A stretch of 64,000 bases of DNA from Nyssa sinensis (GCA_008638375.1 CM018052.1:4481017-4545016); one strand, 5' to 3'; counted from the first letter of the stretch, positions 45,533 through 57,726 are shown. Translations and numbers: made by a program. The notes: generated by a model from the letters alone, not told the origin.

Positions 45533-48500
45533 TCATTGATAATACTTCCGCAAGTGTTTTACGTTCCATGGCCTAGGAACAGGTTTCCCGGTCGTGTCTT
45601 CAAGCTAGTAAGTGGTAGGTCGAACGACCTTCGTTACTTTGTAGGGGCCTTCCCAATTTGGTGACAACTTTCCCATGGTGGGATCCTTGGTGTTCTGAAA
45701 GACTCTTCTTAAGACGAAGTCTCCAACTTGAAAGCTGACTGTCTTGACTCCTATCCTGGATTTATTGACCATTCTTTGTTGGTAGGCTTCCATCCTGATG
45801 CTGGCCTGATCCCTTCTCTCTTCGAGCAAATCCAAGTTCTCCATCAGCTGCTGATCATTGGATTCTTGCTCAAAGGCCTCAGTCCTCAGAGTTGGCATAC
45901 CGATTTCAACCGGAATTACTGCTTCTGTCCCATAGGCTAATGAGAAGGGCGTTTCAGAGGTGGGAGTTCTTCTGGTTGTACGGTAGGCCCAAAGGACTCC
46001 TGGGAGCTCTTCTGCCCACTTCCCTTTGGCTTGTTCCAACCTTTTCTTTAACCCATCAAGGATTGTTCGATTGGTGACCTCTGCCTGCCCATTTGCTTGT
46101 GGATGGCCTGGAGAGGCAAAGTGCTGCCTGATGTTGAGATTTTCGCAGAATGCCTTGAAGCCTTTACCAGTAAATTGTGTCCCATTATCCGAGATAATTA
46201 CACGTGGTATGCCAAACCTGCAGACAATGTTCTTCCAGGTGAAGCTTTCGACTTCCTTTTCTGTAATATGCGTTAAAGGCTCGGCTTCGGCCCATTTAGA
46301 GAAGTAGTCGATAGCCACCAAGAGGTACTTCCTGTTTGGAGGTGCTCGTGGTAACGGGCCCACAATGTCCATTCCCCATTGAGCAAAGGGCCAAGGACTA
46401 GGAATTGGGATGAGCTCGTGCTGAGGCTGGTGTTGGTACGAGGCGAATCTCTGACATTTGTCACACTTCCGAACATATTCTTTAGCCTGTTTCAGCATGC
46501 CGGGCCAGTAGTAGCCCTGTGATAGAGCTCAGTGGGCTATAGTTCTGCCCCCATTGTGATTCCCGCAAATTCCCTCGTGAATTTCAGCCAAAACATATTG
46601 TGACTCGTCTGGAGCCAAACACTTTAACAGAGGTTGAGAATATGACCTCCTGTAAAGTTTGTTGTTCAGGATCAGGTACCGAGCCGCTCTGATTCGGATT
46701 CTCCTGGCTTTGTTTTTATCCTCTGGGAGGAGCCCGGATCTTAGATACTGGAGGATTGGGGTCATCCAGCTCTGGGTCTGTTCATCAATTTGAGCAACTG
46801 ATGCTTCTTCAATGCTGGATCCTGGCTGAAAAGAGATTTTAACGGTGGAGTCTGTTTCAGACTTGAGGCGGGAGGCCATGTTAGCCAGAGCATCTGCTCT
46901 GCAGTTCTGACTTCTCTCAATCTTCTGGATAGTGAAAATCTGGAAAGAATGCTTTAAATGGTTCACCAATTCGGAGTACCGAAGCATCCTGTCATCCTTA
47001 ATGGCAAACTCTCCCATAACTTGGCTTACTACCAGTTGGGAGTCAGAGAAGACATCGAGGTTCTGAGCCTCGCATTCCAGGGCAAGCTTCATTCCTAAGA
47101 TTAGGGCCTCATATTCAGCTTCATTATTAGAAGCTCTAAATCCCAGGCTGACTGCTTTTTCTGATGTAAGTCCATCAGGGGACTGTAGTACCAGTCCTAC
47201 CCCTGATCCTTGATCGGTTGACGAACCATCAATATACAGCAGCCAGGTTCCTGTAGTTTCGGCGATTTGTGCTTCGTTCTGTAGTGCCGGGGTGAACTCG
47301 GCTACAAAGTCAGCTAAGGCCTGCCCTTTAATGGAGTTTCGGGGTACATATGCTATGTCAAACTCCCCTAGCTCCACAGACCACTTGACCAATCTTCCCG
47401 ATACCTCGGGTTTCCTCAGTATTGACTTTAGAGGATAGGCAGTTGGAATCTCAATTGGATGGGCCTGGAAGTAAGGTCGAAGCTTCCGGGCTGATATGAC
47501 CAAGGCATAGGCCAGCTTCTCTACTTCTGGGTATCTTTTCTCCGTGTCAAGTAGTGCCCTACTGACGTAGAATATAGGCCTCTGTACTCCTTTGTCCTGT
47601 CTGATTAGTGCGGAACTGACCGCGTTCTCAGAGACTGCTAGGTACAGGAGCAGCTTTTCTCCTTGTACAGGTTTTGACAGGAGCTCTGGAGAGGCTAGGT
47701 ACTCCTTTAGTTCTTGGAAGGAATGCTCGCATTCTTCTGTCCATTGCAAAGCCTTGCTGCCCTTTAGAGCTTTAAAGAAAGGTAGGCAGCGATCGGTGGA
47801 CTTGGATATAAATCTGCTCAATGCGGCGACTCTGCCGTTCAGTGCCTGAATCTCCTTTCTGGTCTTTGGCGACTTCAGTCCAATCAGGGCTTGGATCTGA
47901 GTGGGATCTGCTTCGATACCTCTTTGAGAGACGATGTACCCCAAGAATTTTCCCTTCGTAACTCCGAAGGTACATTTCGAGGGGTTGAGCTTCATCTTGT
48001 GCTGTCTGAGGATATCGAAGGTCCGGGCTAAGTGCTGGAGGTGGCTGTCTTTCTGGAGGCTCTTTACCAGCATGTCGTCGATGTATACCTCCATGGTGCT
48101 GCCAAGCAGTGGGCTGAACATCTTGTTCACCAACCGTTGGTAAGTGGCTCCAGCATTCTTCAAACCGAAAGGCATCACTCTGTAGCAGTAGAGTCCTCTT
48201 TCGGTTATGAAGGCAGTCTTTTCCTGATCTGGAGGGTACATCTGGATCTGGTTGTATCCAGAGTAGGCGTCCATGAAACTCATAAGCTCATGCCCTGCAG
48301 TGGCGTCAACCAGTTGATCTATTCTCGGCAGTGGAAAGCTGTCCTTGGGGCATGCTTTGTTGAGGTCTGTATATTCAACACAGACTCTCCACTTGCCGTT
48401 CTTCCTCTTGACGAGCACAGTGTTGGCTAGCCACTCGGGATAGAAAACTTTCTGTATCATCCTGGCGTCTAGCAGCCTCTGGACTTCTTCGTCTATAACC

Positions 48501-49125
48501 CGATGCCATTCGGGAGCGATCGGTCTTCTCTTCTGTCTGACTGGGGGGTGATCTGGATCTACCATCAGTTTGTGAGTTATCAGATTAGGATCTATCCCCT
48601 CCATGTCCCTGGTTTCCCAAGCAAAGATAGAGAGGTTGTTCTTCAGAAACCTGACTATCTTTGCCTGCTCGGCGGGCGTAAGGTTTGGGCCGATGTACAA
48701 ATAACGCCCCTCTGCTTCTGAACTGACCAGTATCTTGATGGGCTCGCCAACAGGCTTGGCTCGGCTATCACGTCCCCTTGGGCTCAGGGGCTCTTCAACG
48801 CCGGATGGGCAATCTTCCACCTCGGGAGTGTGAGTGAAAACCGGATCTGCACAGTCCCGAGTGTACTGTAATTGCTATTTTGGAGTTGTCTCCTTGAGGG
48901 CAATAGCGTGACATTCTCGTGAGGTTGGCTGACATCCTCGGACCGAGTGCACGCTCTGATTGTGGACGTACTTCAGACACTGATGAAGGGTCGAAGTGAC
49001 CGCCCCTATCTGGTGTAACCAGGGTCTCCCGATGATGACGTTGTATGGAGACTTCATGTTCAACACCATGTATTCAGAGATGGTGGTCTTCTGCCCTTCA
49101 CCTTCCCCAATAGTGGTAGGAAGGT
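45533..49125 (-). pseudogene. pol: Pol of the Tat/Retand-like element: protease end, RT, dual RNase H, integrase; three in-frame stops
   Basis: One continuous frame is broken by TAG (48875-48877), TGA (46529-46531) and TAG (45605-45607). In order: protease end (YNVIIGRPWLHQIGA); RT with RVCVEYTDLNKACPKDSFPL, FMDAYSGYNQIQMYPPDQEK and the YIDD active site (MEVYIDDMLVKS); a connection RNase H lacking full catalytic residues (FYVSRALLDTEKRYPEVEKL); a second archaeal-like RNase H with D, E, D and D in LLYIDGSSTDQG, SNNEAEYEAL, FSDSQLV and CRADALANMA; then integrase with the zinc region (HEGICGNH and CDKCQRF) and a DD35E core (WGMDIVGPL, IISDNGTQF, GQAEVTNR, 35 residues between the second D and E). 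No chromodomain. The last 24 codons past the third stop still read as the usual integrase tail (RPWNVKHLRKYYQ). Apart from these lesions the domains are well preserved. Confidence 0.92.
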
Positions 49126-51237
49126 CAACTCTCCCCAGGGGGTGCTGAGGTTGCCATCAAAAGCTGCCATTACGGCAGTGGTGGGCTTGACGCTGTCCTG
49201 GTCTATGCCCATCCGCTTAAGCGGTTCATAGAATAGAATGTTGACTGAGCTGCCAGTGTCGACTAGGACTCTTCTAGTTTCGAAGTTGGCGATTCTGAGG
49301 GTGATAACAAGGGCATCACTGTGAGGGCAGTGTACCCCTGCTAGATCTTGCTCGGTGAACTGGATCTCTGGCCCTGGCTTGAGCCTCTTTTCGACGTTGG
49401 AGACCTGCAAGATGTTTGGGGCGGTTCTGGCCTCCCGAGCATATCTTTTTCTTGCCCTGTTGGACATTCCTGTAACAGGGGAGTCAGCATGGAGGACGTA
49501 GATAACATGGTTGTTCTGCCTCTGAGGCTCGTTTCGTCCTTCCCGCTGCTCTTGCCTCTGTTCGGGCCTCTGATCTGGCCGCTGCTGAGGCTTGTCTTCT
49601 TGGGGGTTCAGCCTTCCGTCTTGTTTGACGAACTCCCGAAGGCGTCCCTTCTTTATGAGCTGTTCTATCTCATATCGGAGGGTCCTGCAAGTGTTAGTAG
49701 TATGCCCATGATCTTTATGGAAATTGCAATACTTACTTTGGTCCCGCAGGCTGGGATCTCCTTTGATAGGCTCTGGCCACCTCAGGTTCTCCCGATCTCG
49801 GATCTGCCGGAGTACCTGGTTCGGAGTGGTGTTCAAAGGCGTGAAGTTGGTGAACTCCCTTGGTGCGGAGTTATACACAGCTCTGGGAGCTGTTTTCTTC
49901 TCTGGGCTTCTGACCCTCTTTTTGTTGGAGTCTTTTCTGTGATCCTCCTTCCTATGGTCCTCCCGCTTCGGATTATCCCTCTGGGTCTGATCCTTGCCCT
50001 TCTGGGCTGAGCGGTTGGCTTCTTCCAGGTTGATGTATTTTTTGGCCCGATCCATCAATGCTGCCATATCGGCCGGGGGGCTCTTTGTCAAGGAATCTCT
50101 GAAGCCACCTTGGGCAAGCCCGGCAGTAAGGGCCGCAACAAGGAATTTCGGGCTGCAATCCGTGATCTCAGTGAGCTCGGTGTTGAAGCGGGCAATGTAG
50201 GCCCGGAGGGATTCCTCCCTGGTCTGCTTAACATTCAGCAGGAATTCTGGCCCCCTTCTAAGCCTCCTGCTGGTCATAAATCTATCCAAGAACTGTCTAC
50301 CGAGCTCGTAAAAGCTGGCAACGGAGTTCGGAGGGAGGTTGTGGAACCACTTCAGAGCTGTTCCCTTCAAGCTGGTGATGAACGTTCGGCACATGAAAGC
50401 ATCTGAGGCTCTGTGAAGGGCCATCGTATGCTGATAATGAGATAGGTGATCCCCTGGATCTCCAGATCCGTCATAGAGAGTGAATTTGGGCACCACGAAC
50501 TTTCTAGGCCTCTCTTCGGACATGATGGCGTGGGTGAACGGAGTGGCTAGTCTTCCGAGCAGCCTGGCCAGTTCGTCTTGCTCTGGAGTGTTCTGAGGTC
50601 CTCTTAAACCGATTGTCCGGTCCATAGACTCGGCAATCTCCTCTACCCTTCGCGGGTCTCTGAGTCTGACATCTTGTGAACCCTGCCTGACAGCCTCGGC
50701 TTCAGGGTAGTAGGGTGGAGTGCGCCCTTCGGATGGAGGAGGAATCCGAACCGGTAGGACTCGCGCTGCATGATAAGGTTCCTGTGGTGCCGGGGGTGCT
50801 CCCGAAACCCTAGGAGTTGGGGCTCGAGTAGTGCTCCGGTAATGCACGTCGGGGACAAAAGCGGATGTTCCCCAGCCAAGGACTGTTGATGGCTGTGGAT
50901 CTCGGCCAGCGTGAGCGATGCATGAGGGGTGTCCAGGCTGGTTAGTGGGGGCCTGCCCACGAAGTTCTTCATTCTCCGTGGCAACCGGGGGTTGCGTTCC
51001 TGCAACGAAGTTGACCGGTGGGCTAGGTGAAGCCCCCGCTTGGTTCTGCGTGAGCGTTGCCAGCGTTCTAGTAATGGCTAGCAACTGCTCCTGCACCAGT
51101 TCATTGTGTCGGTTTATTGCTTCGATCTCTTGTCGCATAGGGTTGGCCGCTGGTCCCCTTGTGCGTGGAGCAGGCGGCTGACGCTGAGCGTTTTGCGAAC
51201 TCTGAGTATTCTGTCGGGGTCGGAGATTTGGTGCCAT
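49113..51237 (-). CDS. gag: Gag and N-terminal protease of the Tat/Retand-like element
   Basis: ATG at 51237 in a good context (ACCATGG). The N-terminus is Gln/Pro-rich (MAPNLRPRQNTQSSQNAQRQ). Near residues 255-400 is the Retrotrans_gag capsid domain (YDGSGDPGDHLSHYQHTMAL, GTALKWFHNLPPNSVASFYE, RQFLDRFMTSRRLRRGPEF). A Lys/Arg/Glu-rich region and an unusual zinc-finger-like motif, CNFHKDHGHTTNTC (CX2HX4HX4C), follow. The end is a retropepsin with LVDTGSSVNILFY. The frame is uninterrupted to about 49113-49125, where a one-base shift, seen because the conserved protease continues in another frame, leads to a stop at 49060. Gag itself looks intact and could package RNA. Confidence 0.9.
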
Positions 51238-51293
51238 GGTTTTCCGGTGGGGAAAAAGATGAGTTTACGAATAAAGCACGTAGAGATTAGTCG

Positions 51294-51311
51294 TTCCCAC
51301 AGACGGCGCCA
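51294..51311 (-). other. Primer-binding site of the Tat/Retand-like element
   Basis: Minus strand TGGCGCCGTCTGTGGGAA, three bases inside the 5' LTR. TGGCGCC fits the 3' end of a CCA-tailed tRNA; the PBS type is common in Tat elements, but I do not assign the tRNA with certainty. Confidence 0.75.
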
Positions 51312-51314
51312 AAC

Positions 51315-51988
51315 TGATGCTGCACTTTTTGACTCGCAACACGTGAGGGCTCCGTGACCTGTAGAACACTCAGAAAGATGATCAGAGGACCACCGGATTG
51401 GCTCCGGCGGTAGCCGCTCCGATGCTTAAGTAAGTAAGGGAATTGAAAGACTGTATTGAAAGTCAAAGAATGAGCATAATAATCATAAGCGTACCTCTAG
51501 GGTTTCATATATAAGCCGTGGTTCTCCTAATTTTGATTAGGTTTTGCCGCCACGAATATCGGGATTTGATCATCAGAGATTTGCAGTTACCTTGTGGAGC
51601 ATTGAATCGTAGATGGAGATAACCATAGATAGTAGTTTCCGTGTTGAAGGCTGTTTCCTTATTCCCCGCTTAACGACCGTTAAGGAAACCATATATGCAG
51701 TGTCGAATAAATACTGTCCAGAACAGGAGGTCTGGACGATGTACATGAGAATATCCTGAACGCTCCATCTGTACTGTATGACCGAGTTCATCGGTTCTGA
51801 ATGATATATAAATAAGAATGCCCCGAAGGCTTATGGCTGCTCTGTATGATAGACATATATGAGAATACCCCGAAGGCTTGTAGCTGTTCTGTATGACCGA
51901 AATATACGAGCTCTGTAGGATCGAGATTTGTTAATCTGATAGGCACACGTGTCTCAAACTGATTGGTGTGTCTGTTTATGGTATATCA
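51315..51988 (-). repeat. 5' LTR of the Tat/Retand-like element (674 bp)
   Basis: Same ends as its partner; TSD copy CCTTT at 51989-51993. Minus-strand CTTATATATG at 51515-51506 is a plausible TATA box, placing transcription start about 160 bp from the LTR end. The frame 51573-51791 occurs in both LTRs and is not a gene. Confidence 0.97.
51506..51515 (-). promoter_or_regulatory. Probable TATA box of the genomic transcript
   Basis: CTTATATATG on the sense strand within the 5' LTR, followed by AAACCCTAG. This is the best TATA candidate upstream of a reasonable R-U5 length; a second AT-rich motif lies near 51805. Confidence 0.4.
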
Positions 51989-52953
51989 CCTTTTTTTTTT
52001 TGCCGTTCACTTTCTTTGCTTTTCTCTTCACACTTTGATCAAACAGAGCAAACATAAGGTGGAATATTTCATTTGAACTAACTTTCTCTTTTAAATGTAA
52101 ATTTCCACCAAAGTATCTTCTCAATTGTAAAGGTAAATTCATGGTTTTTCAGGCTTAGAACAGGAATGGTTTTTGTTGCTCAAAGAAAAATTGAAGGCTT
52201 ACGTAACATAAGGCTCAAGGGGCTGATTATGAAAATACACCATGCAATGATGACATGATAACTAGGACGGCTGGGAAGGCTTTTTGGTTATGAAAAAAAA
52301 TGGCCTAGATCATGTCTCTAATATTTGGTATCAACTAGGATTTCGCCTCAAGGATTCATCAACGGATTCTAGAGCAAAACAAGATCGAACTTCCCTGACC
52401 CAGTTAATTCAACTCATTCTCTTCATAAGCAAAATGGAATAGAGAAAAAAATGACTATGTGCTCAATTATGTTCAAGGACAAAGATTTAAATCAAAGTAC
52501 CCCCAAAACTCTGTCTAACATAAAAGAAATTTTTGAAAATTTTTCTCAATCCCATCCTCAATCACAAATTTCAAAGTCATAGAGAATTCAATCATACTCA
52601 AGTATATGCTTGGTAAGAGAATCCAACAACTCAAGACTTATAACCAACAATCAAGAAGGAAAAATAACTAAAGGAGTTTACACCCCCAAACTTAAACTGA
52701 ACAATGTCCTCATTGTTATTTAAAAGTGAGAAAGATTGAAGAAATGAAAAGAACTTCCCTGGTTTCATGGTGAATCAGCTGTAGTTGTAATTTTCAACTT
52801 TTTATTCATGCTAAATAAACCTGCATCAAAATCCAAATTATTAAAAGGAAAAAAATTAAAATAAAATAAAATAAAAAATATAAAAGAAAGTTCTATGGGC
52901 TGCCTCCCATAAGCGCTTGCTTTAAAGTCTATAGCCAGACTTTTCAATCTTCA
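51989..52953 (-). other. Athila-like region downstream of integrase, no envelope-like gene
   Basis: Begins with the second copy of the guest's TSD (CCTTT, 51989-51993). Non-coding AT-rich sequence with the CCCCCAAACTTAAACTG motif at 52684 that is common in Athila 3' regions. No membrane-type frame is present. Confidence 0.65.
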
Positions 52954-53635
52954 TCAATTGGGATCTCCAAGAGGAATAAATGCACAGTTCCTCTTCACTT
53001 GTTCTCCATAATAATGCTTTAATCTCTGACCGTTAACTCTGAATATATTCCCCGTCTTTTCCTTCAAGTTTATTGCTCCAAAAGAAGAAACTTTGTCAAT
53101 TATATAAGGACCTGTCCATCTTGATTTTAACTTGCTTGGGAAGAGTTTGAGTCGTGAATTGAAGAGTAAAACTTGCTGTCCTGGAGCAAACTCACGCCTA
53201 AAAATATGTTTGTCATGCCACTTCTTCGTCCGTTCTTTGTAGATCTTTGCATTTTCATAAGCATCATTACAGAACTCATCCATCTCATTCAATTGAAGAA
53301 GTCACTTTTCTCTATCGCTTTCAGGTCAAAATTAAACTTTTTTACAACCCAATAAGCTTTATGCTCCAACTCAATAGGGAGATGACAGGCTTTTCCAAAC
53401 ACTAATCGGTAAGGAGACATCCCGATAGATGTTTTAAAAGTTGTACGGTATGCCCACAAAGTATCATCAAGCTTTTTTGCCTAGTCCTTTCTATTGGTGT
53501 TGACCATCTTCTCAAGGATGTTCTTGATTTATTGATTTGAAATTTCAGCTTGGCCAGTAGTTTGAGGATGGTAGCCAAGTGTTATCTTGTGCTTCACACC
53601 ATATTTAGAAACAAGGTTGTCAAAGATAATATTTC
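52954..53635 (-). pseudogene. pol: Athila-like integrase, N-terminal half deleted
   Basis: Reads [29 protein letters not shown], then [37 protein letters not shown] and the C-terminal [20 protein letters not shown] with [20 protein letters not shown]. The third catalytic acidic residue region (QAE) is present, but the zinc-binding HHCC region and the first two catalytic aspartates are missing. The preceding LHDVKYYL motif joins straight to FDNLVS at about 53630, so a deletion of several hundred bases removed them. Stops interrupt what remains. It cannot encode a working integrase. Confidence 0.85.
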
Positions 53636-54243
53636 ACATCATGCAGAAACTTCTTGCGTTGGTGGTAAGTGAGATCTAGTGGTAGTACTTTACAAGCTAG
53701 GTAGTTTACAATATCAACATACCAAGGAAGCTTGATCTCACATGCAAACAACTGCTCATCAGGGAATGCTTCTTGGATCACTGAATCTTGTCTTACTTCC
53801 TCTTGCCCCAACCGAGAGAGATGATCAGCAATTGAATTTTCACTTCCTTTCTTATCTCTAACTTCAAAATCAAATTCTTGAAGAAGTAGGATCCACTGAA
53901 TCAACCTAGGCTTAGCATCCTTCTTGCCAAACAAATAACGAATTGCTGCATGATCAGTGAACATTATCACCTTTGTACCAATGAGGTAAGACCAAAATTT
54001 GTCACAAGCAAACACCACAGCAAGCATCTCTTTCTTAGTTGTTGTATAATTCAATTGAGCATCATTCAATGTCTGGCTTGCATAACATATGGCCCTAAAC
54101 AGTTTGTCTCGCCTTTGTCTTAACACTGCTCCAATTGCAAAGTCACTTGTATCACACATGACTTCAAAAAGTTGACTCCAATCAGGTATAGTCATAACTG
54201 GTGTTGAAATTAGTTTCTCCTTGATTGCATTAAAGGCCTGCAA
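53620..54243 (-). pseudogene. pol: Athila-like RNase H domain
   Basis: An open frame of 207 codons with [71 protein letters not shown] and [13 protein letters not shown]: the Ty3/gypsy RNase H with its catalytic D, E, D and D positions. It follows the RT region after a frameshift near 54275 and runs into the integrase deletion. Confidence 0.85.
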
Positions 54244-54274
54244 ACAATCATCATCAATGTCAATGCAGAATTTT

Positions 54275-55291
54275 TTTAAGAAGATTACATAAAGGTTTAA
54301 AGAGTTTAGAAAAATCCTTTATAAATCTTCTATAAAATCCTGCATGTCCCAAAAAGCTTCTGATTCCCTTCACGTTCTTTGGAGGAGGTAGTTTTTCTAT
54401 GGTTGCAATTTTAGCTCAATCAACCTCAATTCCTTTAGATGACACTTTATGGCCAAGCACGATCCCTTCTTGAACCATAAAATGGCACTTCTCCCAGTTT
54501 AGGACTAGGTTTTTATCTTCACATCTTTGCAAAACAAGAGCTAAATTGTGCAAACAATGATCAAAAGATGTACCAAAAACTTAAAAGTCATCCATGAAAA
54601 TCTCCATTATATCTTCCACCATATCAGAAAAGATAGCCATCATGCAATGTTGAAATGTCGCTAGGGCATTGCACAATCCGAAGGGTATCCTCTTAAAAGC
54701 AAATGCTCCGTTAGGGCATGTGAATGTAGTTTTCTCCTGATCTTCGGGGGCTATGGAAATCTGGTTATACCCTGAATAACCATCTAAGAAGCAATAATAG
54801 GAATACTTAGCCAATCGATCCAACATTTGATCAATGAAGGGAAGTGGAAAATGATCCTTCCTTGTTGCTTTGTTCAACTTGCGGTAATCCATACATACAC
54901 GCCAACTCGTGACTGTTCTTGTAGGAATAAACTCATTGTTGTCATTTTTCACCACCGTCATTCCACCTTTTTTTGGTACGACCTGCACTGGACTTACCCA
55001 TGAGCTGTTTGAAATAGCATAAATAATTCTAGCATTTGGGAGCTTCAAAATTTCAGCTCTCACAACTTCCTTCATTGCTGGATTTAATCTTTTTAGGTGC
55101 TCAATCGACGGTTTGTAAAGTTCCTCCATTAAAATCTTGTGCATGCAAATGTAAGGACTTATACCTTTTATGTTAGAAATAGTCCATCCCAAGGCTGTTC
55201 TATGCTCCCTTAACACACGCAGTAGCTTTTCCTCTTTTTTGGGTGTGAGTGATGCCGCAACAATCACTAAAAAAGTGTAACTATCACCCAA
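54275..55291 (-). pseudogene. pol: Athila-like reverse transcriptase
   Basis: The frame 54581-55291 carries SWRVCMDYRKLNKATRKDHF, FLDGYSGYNQISIAPEDQEK, FAFKRIPFGLCNALATFQHC and EIFMDDF, the last being the YxDD active site with Phe for Tyr as is common in Athila. An in-frame TAA follows at 54581-54583; the thumb region continues upstream on the map ([31 protein letters not shown]) with another stop near 54415 and a frameshift near 54275. It acts on the element's RNA in the wild-type family; this copy is dead. Confidence 0.87.
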
Positions 55292-55315
55292 GAATGCATA
55301 GCGAAGATGCTCAGG

Positions 55316-56365
55316 TTATTGCTTCAACTCTGGAGTTGTAGTTTGCTGCATTTTTTCTTTAGGAATTACAGAATCCGTCTTTGCTACCATCGGCTCTAGC
55401 CTTCCTACTTCATTGCTAAGGGATGTAACCTGTTGCAAGGCTCTCAAGGCAAATACATAGTGGAGAAATTCTTCACTAACAAAAGGTAAATGAGATTCAC
55501 AAACAGCAGAGTTATTAAAATCATAAGCATAAGATGAAGTGGTGATACATCGTTCTAGGTGATCAGCTGGCACACTTTCTTGAAAGTCTTTTTCTACACA
55601 TTGCTCAATGACATCTACCTGAAAGCAAGTGCTTGGATCTTCTAGAAATCTCATGGCTTGGTGGATGTTGAACATAACCTCTTCGTCGTCTACTCTCAAT
55701 GTTAATTCACCCTTTTGAACATCAATTAAAGCCCTTCCCATAGCTAAGAATGGTCGGCCAAGAATTAGCGGGACTTTTTGGTCTTCCTCCATATCTAACA
55801 CCATAAAATCAGTAGGAAAAATAAACTTATCCACCTTTACCAATACGTCTTCTATGATTCCACGTGGATATTTGATGGATCGATCTGCTAGTTGCAAAGA
55901 AATTGTTATTGGTTTCATCTCTCCAAGTCCCAATTTCCTACAAACAGAAAATGGTGTAAGATTAATGCTAGCACCAAGATCACATAAAACTTTATCAAAA
56001 AATGAATTTCCAATAGTGCAAGGCAAAGTGAAACTCCTTGAATATTTTAATTTTTGAGGCAATTTCTTTTGAAGAATGGCACTGCACTCTTCAGAAAGCT
56101 TCACTGTTTCGAACTCCTCCAAACTTCTTTTCTTAGAAATGATGTCCTTAAGAAATTTGACATAGTTTGGCATTTGTTCCAAGGCATTTGCAAAAGGAAT
56201 ATTTATGTGAATTTTCCTAAAAATTTCCAGAAACTTAGAAAATTGCTTATCTAATTTCTGTTTTTGAAAACGTTGAGGATAAGGAAGTGGAGTAGAAAGA
56301 ATAGGAGGATTGTTAGGAAATGAGATTGTTGGAGGCATGTCAATCTCTCTTTGTGTACCGTCCAC
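55316..56365 (-). pseudogene. Athila-like Gag C-terminus and protease
   Basis: About 349 codons open. Near residues 135-150 VLCDLGASINLTPFSVCRKL contains the Athila-type protease loop, DLG in place of DTG, which is normal for this family. LQLADRSIKYPRGIIEDVLV, FIFPTDFMVLDMEED, PLILGRPFLAMGRALIDVQK and GELTLRVDDEEV complete the retropepsin. The upstream part (QKQKLDKQFSKFLEIFRKIH) is the Gag-protease linker. It is in a different frame from the downstream RT, and stops separate them. Confidence 0.85.
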
Positions 56366-56536
56366 AATCTCCTCTTTTTCTACTTTATCCTTTCTTTGGC
56401 CATTGTTTGTAGTTGTAGGGGTGGAATTTGTTTCCTTTGATAGTGACTTCTCAATTTCTCTTCCACTCCTAAGTGTGATGGCCTTGCATTGTTCCTTTGG
56501 ATTTACTTCTGTGTTGATAGGAAAAGTTCCTCTTTG

Positions 56537-57726
56537 TTAGGCGTTGACGATCGTGGCTAGTTGCCCAATTTGCACTTTAAGATTCTTCATAGTGGCTCCC
56601 ATATTGCTACAATGAGTCTCAGTGTTATCCAATCGTGAATCTGTCTTTTTAAACCTTGCTTTTGTCTCCTCAACAAAGGAAACCATGGCCTCCTCAAGTG
56701 ACATCTTTTTTCTCGCTTGGTTGACTATCAAATCCTGGAGGAGGTTGCAACACATTCTTTGTTTTTCCATAAGAAAAATTCTCATGATTTCGAAGCCCTG
56801 GATGGTAGTAATTTGGCATGGGATTACCACGATAGTTGTAGTTCCGATTGTTGATGAATTAAACTTGTTCTTGACTCGCTTCAATACTCGAAACTGTCAT
56901 ACTTGTAGCTGTAACATATTTTGTACTTTGTGGTATAGTTTGGGTTGTCAAAGCTAAAATCTGATGGGATAGAGAAGCAACTTGAGCTGAAAGGGCTGCT
57001 AATGGCTCTAATTCATTAATCCCAACAACTTTCTTACCCATAATTCTTTCGGTTGGCTATTGATAGTTGTTTGAGGCCATTTCTTCCAAAAGAGAAGTAA
57101 CACCATCAGTTGTCTTTGACATCAAAGTTCCACCAGAAGCAGCATCCACTATGGTCCGAGTGTGCCCATTTAACCCATTATAGAGCATTTGAACTTGCAA
57201 TTAATCCGGCAATCCATGTTGAGGGCAGCGTAGAATCAAATCTTTAAACCTTTCCCATGCTTCATAGAGTGACTCGCTTCATAGAGTGACTCGAAATCAT
57301 TTTGCTTGAATTGACCAATTTCACTCCCGAGTTGAGCTATTTTTGTAGGTGGAAAGAATTTAGCAAGAAACTTTTCAGCCATGTCCTGCCAACTATGATG
57401 CTTCTCAGTTGTAAAGATTGTAGCCAACCTCTTGCCTTGTCCCTCAAAGAAAAAGGAAACAATCTCAGTCGAATGATGTCTTTAGTAACACCATTAATCT
57501 TTATAGCGTCACAAATTTTCAAAAATATCGCCAAATGAATATTGGCATTATCAAATGGCGATCCGCTGAATTGAGCTTGTTGCACCACGTTGATCAAGGT
57601 TGGTTTAAGCTCAAAATTGTTGGCATTAATGGTCTGGCATCTTATACCTGAGTAGTTGTCATTCATAACTAGCCATACATAATCCTTCAAGGTGCGTGGT
57701 TGTGCATCCTACTGCCCGTCAGCCAT
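56537..57726 (-). pseudogene. gag: Athila-like Gag, broken
   Basis: ATG at 57726 is followed after five codons by an in-frame TAG (57709-57711). Fragments in several frames then read NANNFELKPTLINVVQQAQF, DAIKINGVTKDIIRLRLFPF, SLRDKARGWLQSL, AEKFLAKFFPPTKIAQL and YNGLNGHTRTMVDAASGGTL, the Athila capsid region, with ASNNY and a Pro-rich tail after it. A 17-bp tandem duplication (57259-57275 and 57276-57292) and several point stops break it. RNA packaging function is lost in this copy. Confidence 0.85.
57259..57292. repeat. 17-bp exact tandem duplication within Athila-like gag
   Basis: GCTTCATAGAGTGACTC occurs twice in immediate succession, shifting the gag frame. Confidence 0.95.

Larger units (their letters stand above)
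40085..51988 (-). mobile_element. Young Tat/Retand-like Ty3/gypsy element with antisense genes (11,904 bp)
   Basis: LTRs at 40085-40758 and 51315-51988 run TGATGC...TATATCA, differ at a single position (40446 G, 51676 A) and are flanked by the exact TSD CCTTT. Gag and pol read on the minus strand; pol ends with integrase, has a second (archaeal-like) RNase H and no chromodomain, which places it in the Tat group. Between pol and the 3' LTR it carries about 4.8 kb with two plus-strand transcription units and a hairpin tandem array. Extra antisense frames at this place are known in Retand- and Grande-type elements. It is inserted in the Athila-like element. Confidence 0.95.

Noticed and set aside
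48032..48430. Plus-strand open frames within pol and gag (for example 48032-48430, 49348-50010)
   Set aside because: Shadow frames opposite strongly conserved minus-strand RT and Gag codons; no known domains.
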